Below, piece by piece: positions 6,983-10,862 of a DNA stretch of 10,862 bases. The notes under the pieces were generated by a model. That model saw only the letters and a list, made by a program, of their open reading frames with translations. It was not told the DNA's origin and did no database searches. Origin of the DNA: an uncultured Clostridia bacterium (GTDB taxonomy: Bacteria; Bacillota; Clostridia; Christensenellales; CAG-1252); NCBI GenBank assembly GCA_946626795.1, contig CAMOUZ010000030.1, positions 1 to 10,862 on the forward strand, in the 5' to 3' direction. Numbering within the stretch: position 1 is the stretch's first letter; every line of letters starts with the position of its first letter. Both the position numbers and the translations under genes were made by a program.

Positions 6983-7011
6983 TTGACTTTTGCAAATGAA
7001 TACTATATTAT
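6983..7011 (+). promoter_or_regulatory. Sigma-A-like promoter of leuS
   Basis: TTGACT (6983-6988), 17 bases, then TATTAT (7006-7011): five of six matches in each box with ideal spacing. Transcription should start near 7018, leaving a leader of about 50 bases before leuS. Confidence 0.72.
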
Positions 7012-7026
7012 TATTTATTATAGTGA

Positions 7027-7059
7027 TTTTCGCGCCTGCCGAGGCAAGCGCGCGTAAAA
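7027..7059 (+). promoter_or_regulatory. 5'-UTR hairpin overlapping the leuS ribosome binding site
   Basis: TTTT-CGCGC (7027-7035) can pair with GCGCG-(T)-AAAA (7050-7059), with TGC/GCA (7037-7039 with 7044-7046) closing a small CGAG loop. A shifted pairing of CGCGC with 7048-7052 is also possible. The full pairing reaches the A-run of the AAAGGA ribosome site (7057-7062), so it could limit translation. No T-box signature, the usual leucine-starvation control of leuS in Firmicutes, is visible. Confidence 0.4.
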
Positions 7060-7067
7060 GGACGAAC

Positions 7068-9476
7068 ATGAAAGAGTATTCACCGAAAGAAGTAGAAGCA
7101 AAATGGCAAAAAATCTGGGAAGAGAAAGAGCTTTTCAAAGCGATCGACTTCGACAAAAAGCCGAAGTTTTACGGGCTGATCGAGTTTCCGTATCCCTCGG
7201 GCGCAGGTCTCCATGTGGGGCATATCCGCGCTTTCACCTCGATGGAGGTCATTTCGAGAAAGAGACGTTTGCAAGGCTATAACGTGCTGTTCCCCATCGG
7301 CTGGGACGCCTTCGGCTTGCCCACCGAGAACTATGCGATGAAGACGAATCAGCATCCCCGTCTCGTCACCGACCGCAATATCCATACCTTCGTGAGCCAG
7401 CTCAAAAGAGTGGGTTATTCCTTCGATTGGAGCCGCACGGTGGATACCACCGATCCCGGCTATTATAAATGGACGCAGTGGATCTTCCTCCAACTCTATA
7501 AGCACGGCTTGGCGTATCGTAGCAATACGTACGTGAATTTCTGCGAGAAATGTAAGGTCGTCCTCTCGAACGAAGAGTCGCAGGGAGGGGTGTGCGATCG
7601 TTGCGGAAGCGAGGTCATTCAGAAACAAAAGGACGTCTGGTTCTTGAAGATCCGCGACTATGCCGACAAGCTCCTTTCCGGTCTCGAAGGGCTGGATTTC
7701 CTCCCGAGAGTCAAGACGGAGCAGGAGAATTGGATCGGCAAGAGCTATGGCGCAGAGGTGGATTTCGGCCTCACAACGGGCGGCAAACTTCGCGTCTTCA
7801 CCACGCGTTGCGACACCATCTTCGGCGTCACTTTCATGTGTATCGCGCCGGAGCATCCTTTGATCGAGGAGAATAAGGACAAGATCGAGAATTTGGCGGA
7901 AGTGGAAGCTTATCGCGAAGCGGCGCGCCGCAAGAATGAGTTCGAGCGCGTTCAGCTTCAAAAAGACAAGACGGGCGTCATGTTGAAAGGCGTCAGCGCC
8001 ATCAATCCCCTCACCGGCAAGGAAGTCCCCATCTTCGTGGCGGATTACGTGATGATGGGCTATGGAACGGGCGCGATCATGGCGGTCCCCGCGCACGATA
8101 CGAGAGACTATGACTTTGCGAAGAAATATTCGCTCCCCATCGTGCAGGTCATCGACGGTGAGGTGGATCTCGAAAAGACCGCCTATACCGACATCTATAA
8201 CGGCACGATGATCAATAGCGGCTTCCTCAATGGTCTCTCCGTAAAAGAAGCCATCGCCACGATGATCAAACACCTCGAAAAAGAGGGCATCGGCTCCGCG
8301 AAGGTGAATTACAATATGAAAGATTGGGCGTTCAACCGCCAGAGATATTGGGGCGAGCCCATCCCCATCGTGTATTGCGAGAAATGCGGTATGGTCCCGG
8401 TGCCTGAGGAAGAGCTTCCCTTGAAGCTCCCGCCCCTCGAAGATTATAAGCCGACGGATACCGGAGAGTCTCCGCTCTCCAAAGTCACCGATTGGGTGAA
8501 TTGCAAGTGTCCGCAGTGCGGCGGCGCGGCGAAGCGCGAGACGGATACGATGCCGCAGTGGGCGGGCTCCTCCTGGTACTTCCTGCGTTATATTGACCCG
8601 AAGAACGAGAATGCTCTTGCCGATCCCGAGAAACTCAAATATTGGGGGCAGGTGGATTGGTATAACGGCGGCATGGAGCACGTCACACGCCACCTCATCT
8701 ATTCGCGTTTCTGGAACCGCTTCCTTTATGACATCGGCGCCGTGCCCAATGCGGAGCCTTATAAGAAGCGTACGGCGCAAGGCCTTCTGCTCGGTAGCGA
8801 CGGCAATAAGATGAGCAAGAGCCTCGGTAACGTCGTAAATCCGAATGACTGCATCGACAAATACGGCAGCGACGTCCTTCGCACGTACGTGATGTTTATC
8901 GGGGATTACGAGCGTCCCGCGCCTTGGTCGGACAACAGCATCGTGGGTTGCAAGCGATTCCTCGACAGGGTATGGCGTCTTCCCGAGATCATGACGGAAG
9001 AGACGGGTTACAGCAAGAAGCACACGGCGAGCACCCATAAGATGATCAAGAAGGTCTCGGCGGATTATGAGGCGACGGGCTTCAATACAGCCATCGCCGC
9101 GATGATGGGATACGTGAATGAGATCTATGCGGACGGCTATGTCACGAAGGGCGAGCTCGAAACACTCCTGACCCTCCTTTATCCCGTCGCGCCGCACATC
9201 ACGGAAGAGATCAATGAAGCCATCGGGAATCAGACGCTCATCGCGGAGAGCCGTTGGCCGGAATACGACGAGAAAATGCTCGTGGAGGACGAAGTGGAGA
9301 TCCCCGTGCAGATCCTCGGCAAGCTCAAAGGCGTCGTGCGTATTCCGCGTGCCGCGGGGCAAGAGGACGCCGTTGCGGCGGTCATGGCTTCCGATGTCGC
9401 GGGAAACCTCGAAGGGAAAAATGTCGTGAAGGTGATCTACGTTCCCGGGAAGATCATCAATTTCATCGTGAAATAA
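7068..9476 (+). CDS. leuS: Leucyl-tRNA synthetase
   Basis: This class I aminoacyl-tRNA synthetase charges tRNA-Leu with leucine in the cytoplasm. At 802 residues it is a normal bacterial length. The ATP-binding signature HVGH lies at 49-52 inside PYPSGAGLHVGH, followed by GWDAFGLPTENYA; the KMSKS loop is at 581-585 (GNKMSKSLGNVVNP). Cys pairs CEKC (159-162) and CDRC (176-179) look like a zinc-binding insert, with further Cys at 437-440 and 479-484. The CP1 editing domain shows TTRCDT (245-250) and GYGTGAIMAVPAHDTRDYDFA (331-351) with the conserved Asp at 344. The anticodon-binding and C-terminal domains follow, the latter ending in IPVQILGKLKG...IINFIVK. The start at 7068 has AAAGGA 5 bases upstream; longer in-frame starts (6990, 6996) lie within the promoter. 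The stop overlaps the next gene's ATG by one base. Confidence 0.97.
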   Translation: MKEYSPKEVEAKWQKIWEEKELFKAIDFDKKPKFYGLIEFPYPSGAGLHVGHIRAFTSMEVISRKRRLQGYNVLFPIGWDAFGLPTENYAMKTNQHPRLVTDRNIHTFVSQLKRVGYSFDWSRTVDTTDPGYYKWTQWIFLQLYKHGLAYRSNTYVNFCEKCKVVLSNEESQGGVCDRCGSEVIQKQKDVWFLKIRDYADKLLSGLEGLDFLPRVKTEQENWIGKSYGAEVDFGLTTGGKLRVFTTRCDTIFGVTFMCIAPEHPLIEENKDKIENLAEVEAYREAARRKNEFERVQLQKDKTGVMLKGVSAINPLTGKEVPIFVADYVMMGYGTGAIMAVPAHDTRDYDFAKKYSLPIVQVIDGEVDLEKTAYTDIYNGTMINSGFLNGLSVKEAIATMIKHLEKEGIGSAKVNYNMKDWAFNRQRYWGEPIPIVYCEKCGMVPVPEEELPLKLPPLEDYKPTDTGESPLSKVTDWVNCKCPQCGGAAKRETDTMPQWAGSSWYFLRYIDPKNENALADPEKLKYWGQVDWYNGGMEHVTRHLIYSRFWNRFLYDIGAVPNAEPYKKRTAQGLLLGSDGNKMSKSLGNVVNPNDCIDKYGSDVLRTYVMFIGDYERPAPWSDNSIVGCKRFLDRVWRLPEIMTEETGYSKKHTASTHKMIKKVSADYEATGFNTAIAAMMGYVNEIYADGYVTKGELETLLTLLYPVAPHITEEINEAIGNQTLIAESRWPEYDEKMLVEDEVEIPVQILGKLKGVVRIPRAAGQEDAVAAVMASDVAGNLEGKNVVKVIYVPGKIINFIVK

Positions 9477-10336
9477 TGGCGGATTTACAGGAGAGATTAC
9501 AAGAAATACTCGCGGAGTATCGCCTCCTCAATATCGGAGAGGCGCATCCCGTCGTGCGCTCGGTGAAAGCCATCGCGGCGAATTCCAAGCCGAATCCCAA
9601 GCGTCTTTTCGTCGCGGAGGGGTATTGGCTTGCGAAACTCGCCTTGGACAATGACTTGCGCGTCGACGCTCTCCTCGTTTCGCCCGAATGCGTGTATACG
9701 AATGAGTGCGTCGCGCTGGTAAAGGAGATGCTTCCGCGCGCGGAGCACGCTTATACCGTGAGCAAAAAGGTCTTCGAGAAGCTCGCGGAGAAGGACAAGC
9801 CGGACGGCGTCCTCGCGATCTGTTATATGAAGGAGTATTCCTTGGAGGACCTCTCTTTGGACGACAAGGCGGTCATCCTGATCTTGGACGGAGTCGAGAT
9901 GCCCGGCAATATGGGCACGCTCGTACGCGTGGCGGACGGCGCGGGCGCGGACGCGGTATTCATCGTGAATAGAAAGGCGCGTTTAACGCATCCGAAATTT
10001 ATCCATAGTACGATGGGGGCGGCGTTTCATGTGCCCATCATCGAGTTTGAAAGTGTGGACGACTGCTATGCATATCTGAAAAGCAAGCGTTTCACCATCT
10101 ATCTTGCGGACAGCCGCGCGGAGAAGATGTATTACGAGCTTCCCCTCGGCAAACGCGTCGCTTTCGTGATGGGAAGCGAGCGCTACGGCATCAGTCGCGT
10201 ATGGTATGACAAAGAGGTGGATTACGTGGCGATCCCGATGATGGGACAATGCGATTCTTTAAATGTCGGTGTGGCGGGTACGGTGTTGCTTTACGAAGCT
10301 TGCGTCAAGAATAAGCTCGGCGGGCGGCGCGGATAA
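9476..10336 (+). CDS. TrmH/SpoU-family RNA 2'-O-methyltransferase
   Basis: This 286-residue protein methylates a ribose 2'-OH in rRNA or tRNA using S-adenosylmethionine. An N-terminal part (about 20-115: HPVVRSVKAIAANSKPNPKRLFVAEGYWLAKLAL...) resembles the small RNA-binding domain found before many SPOUT enzymes. The SPOUT catalytic domain covers about 130-278 and shows motif 1, MPGNMGTLVRVADGAGAD (142-159, with N145 and R151); motif 2, VMGSERYGIS (231-240, with E235); and motif 3, IPMMGQCDSLNVGVAGTVLLYE (253-274, with S261, N263 and the trefoil-knot region). The ATG overlaps the leuS stop (TAATG) and no strong ribosome site is seen, so translation is probably coupled to leuS. Whether it acts on 23S rRNA (RlmB-like) or another RNA cannot be told, so no symbol is given. 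Confidence 0.9.
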   Translation: MADLQERLQEILAEYRLLNIGEAHPVVRSVKAIAANSKPNPKRLFVAEGYWLAKLALDNDLRVDALLVSPECVYTNECVALVKEMLPRAEHAYTVSKKVFEKLAEKDKPDGVLAICYMKEYSLEDLSLDDKAVILILDGVEMPGNMGTLVRVADGAGADAVFIVNRKARLTHPKFIHSTMGAAFHVPIIEFESVDDCYAYLKSKRFTIYLADSRAEKMYYELPLGKRVAFVMGSERYGISRVWYDKEVDYVAIPMMGQCDSLNVGVAGTVLLYEACVKNKLGGRRG

Positions 10337-10378
10337 GCGCTTCCTTACGCGGATCGGAAAACAATCGAGGAGAGAAAA

Positions 10379-10862
10379 ATGGACGAGATCATCAAAGAAG
10401 AGAGCGAGGGCACGGAAGCTCCGCTTACGGAAGAAAAAAAGAGTAGCCCCGTGAAGGACACGGCGAAGCGCCTTGCCAAGCGTTGGTTCATCGATGCCTT
10501 TTCGGGGATGGCGCAAGGACTGTTCTGTACGCTTATCGCGGGGACGATCCTCGCGCAGATCGCCTCTTGGCTCGGCGACAATGCTTTCGCGCATACTTTG
10601 GATTATATCGCCAAGATCGCGAAATCCCTTATGGGCGCCGGTATCGGCGTGGGCATCGCGTATAAGCTCAAAGCGAGCCCCCTCGTTGTCTTTACGGCGG
10701 CGGTCACGGGTCTCGTGGGCGCTTTTGCTTCGGCTTTCGTGAATGTCCTCGTCAAAGGCGCGTCTTTTACATTCTTTATCGGAGACGCTTCGGCGCTCGA
10801 AGGTTTGAAACTTTTGGTGACGAATGCCCCGGGAAATCCCGTCGGCTCGTATGTCCTCTCCC
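10379..10862 (+). CDS. PfoR-like / PTS EIIC-like membrane protein (5' part, cut by window edge)
   Basis: The frame is open to the right edge, giving 161 residues. After a charged, probably cytoplasmic N-terminus (MDEIIKEESEGTEAPLTEEKK, about 35 residues) comes RWFIDAFSGMAQGLFCTLIAGTILAQI, then AKSLMGAGIGVGIAYKLKASPLVVFTAAVTGLVGA and finally GNPVGSYV. The F-I-D-A-x-S-G-M-A-x-G-L-F, G-I-G-V-x-x-A-Y-K-L-K-A-x-P-L-V and G-(D/N)-P-V-G segments are characteristic of the PfoR / PTS_EIIC_2 membrane family, first named for a regulator of perfringolysin O but widespread with no settled transport substrate. AGGAG (10368-10372) lies 6 bases before the ATG. It begins 42 bases after the methyltransferase gene with no terminator between, so it is probably read from the leuS promoter. 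Confidence 0.8.
   Translation, partial: MDEIIKEESEGTEAPLTEEKKSSPVKDTAKRLAKRWFIDAFSGMAQGLFCTLIAGTILAQIASWLGDNAFAHTLDYIAKIAKSLMGAGIGVGIAYKLKASPLVVFTAAVTGLVGAFASAFVNVLVKGASFTFFIGDASALEGLKLLVTNAPGNPVGSYVLS

Noticed and set aside
6990..7067. In-frame N-terminal extension of LeuRS that looks like a signal peptide (hydrophobic stretch then Ala-x-Ala)
   Set aside because: It overlaps the -10 box and predicted transcription start and has no ribosome site. LeuRS is cytoplasmic, and the protein from 7068 has the normal family N-terminus.
6850..7070. T-box or other riboswitch in front of leuS
   Set aside because: No conserved T-box bulge or antiterminator sequence is present, and the leader is too short.
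7080..9362. A 760-codon open frame on the minus strand opposite leuS
   Set aside because: leuS is unmistakable on the plus strand. The antisense translation shows no domain and lies in the shadow of its codons.
9254..9475. Upstream in-frame extension of the methyltransferase gene
   Set aside because: It runs inside the leuS 3' coding region in another frame and encodes Arg-rich sequence. The ATG at 9476 gives a normal family N-terminus and typical stop/start coupling.
1..10862. Mobile element, prophage, CRISPR or defence system
   Set aside because: No transposase, integrase, direct-repeat array or toxin-antitoxin-like pair is visible; all substantial coding is accounted for by the genes listed.

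Overview
The window looks like chromosomal DNA from an anaerobic, low-to-mid GC Firmicutes-type bacterium, most likely an uncultured Clostridia lineage. The evidence is strong AGGAG-type ribosome sites, sigma-A-like promoters (TTGACT-17-TATTAT and TTGATA-17-TATAAA), a PfoR-like membrane protein, a clostridial-style TrmH methyltransferase and a ferritin-like protein of a kind I associate with anaerobic Firmicutes. The taxonomic call is inference. No tRNA, rRNA, CRISPR array, insertion sequence or integrase is visible. Codon use looks even across the window, so there is no obvious sign of recent transfer.

Left block (1-5512, plus strand): a tightly spaced run of four genes that looks like one operon whose promoter lies upstream of the window. 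It holds the C-terminal end of a probable GPH-family sugar:cation symporter; a 728-residue protein with two N-terminal membrane helices, a helical region resembling the alpha/alpha-toroid of heparinase-type polysaccharide lyases, and a later part that looks like a beta-sandwich; and two tandem paralogous membrane-anchored calcineurin-like phosphoesterases predicted to act outside the membrane. Transporter, sugar-enzyme-like protein and two phosphoesterases together suggest release and uptake of a (possibly phosphorylated) glycan or polyol-phosphate polymer. The substrate is unknown, and this is the least explained and most interesting part of the window.

Middle (5523-6853): two hairpins side by side, each with a T-tract on the opposite side, end the left operon and the convergent minus-strand gene. 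That gene encodes a 418-residue ferritin-like protein with a full E / ExxH / E / ExxH diiron pattern and a possible second set of ligands nearer the N-terminus.

Right block (6854-10862): a 214-base divergent intergenic region carries one good promoter for each direction, an inverted repeat between them, and a 5'-UTR hairpin in front of leuS that overlaps its ribosome site. Then come leuS (leucyl-tRNA synthetase), a TrmH/SpoU-family RNA 2'-O-methyltransferase whose ATG overlaps the leuS stop codon, and the first 161 residues of a PfoR-like/PTS-EIIC-like membrane protein cut by the window edge. These three probably share the leuS promoter.
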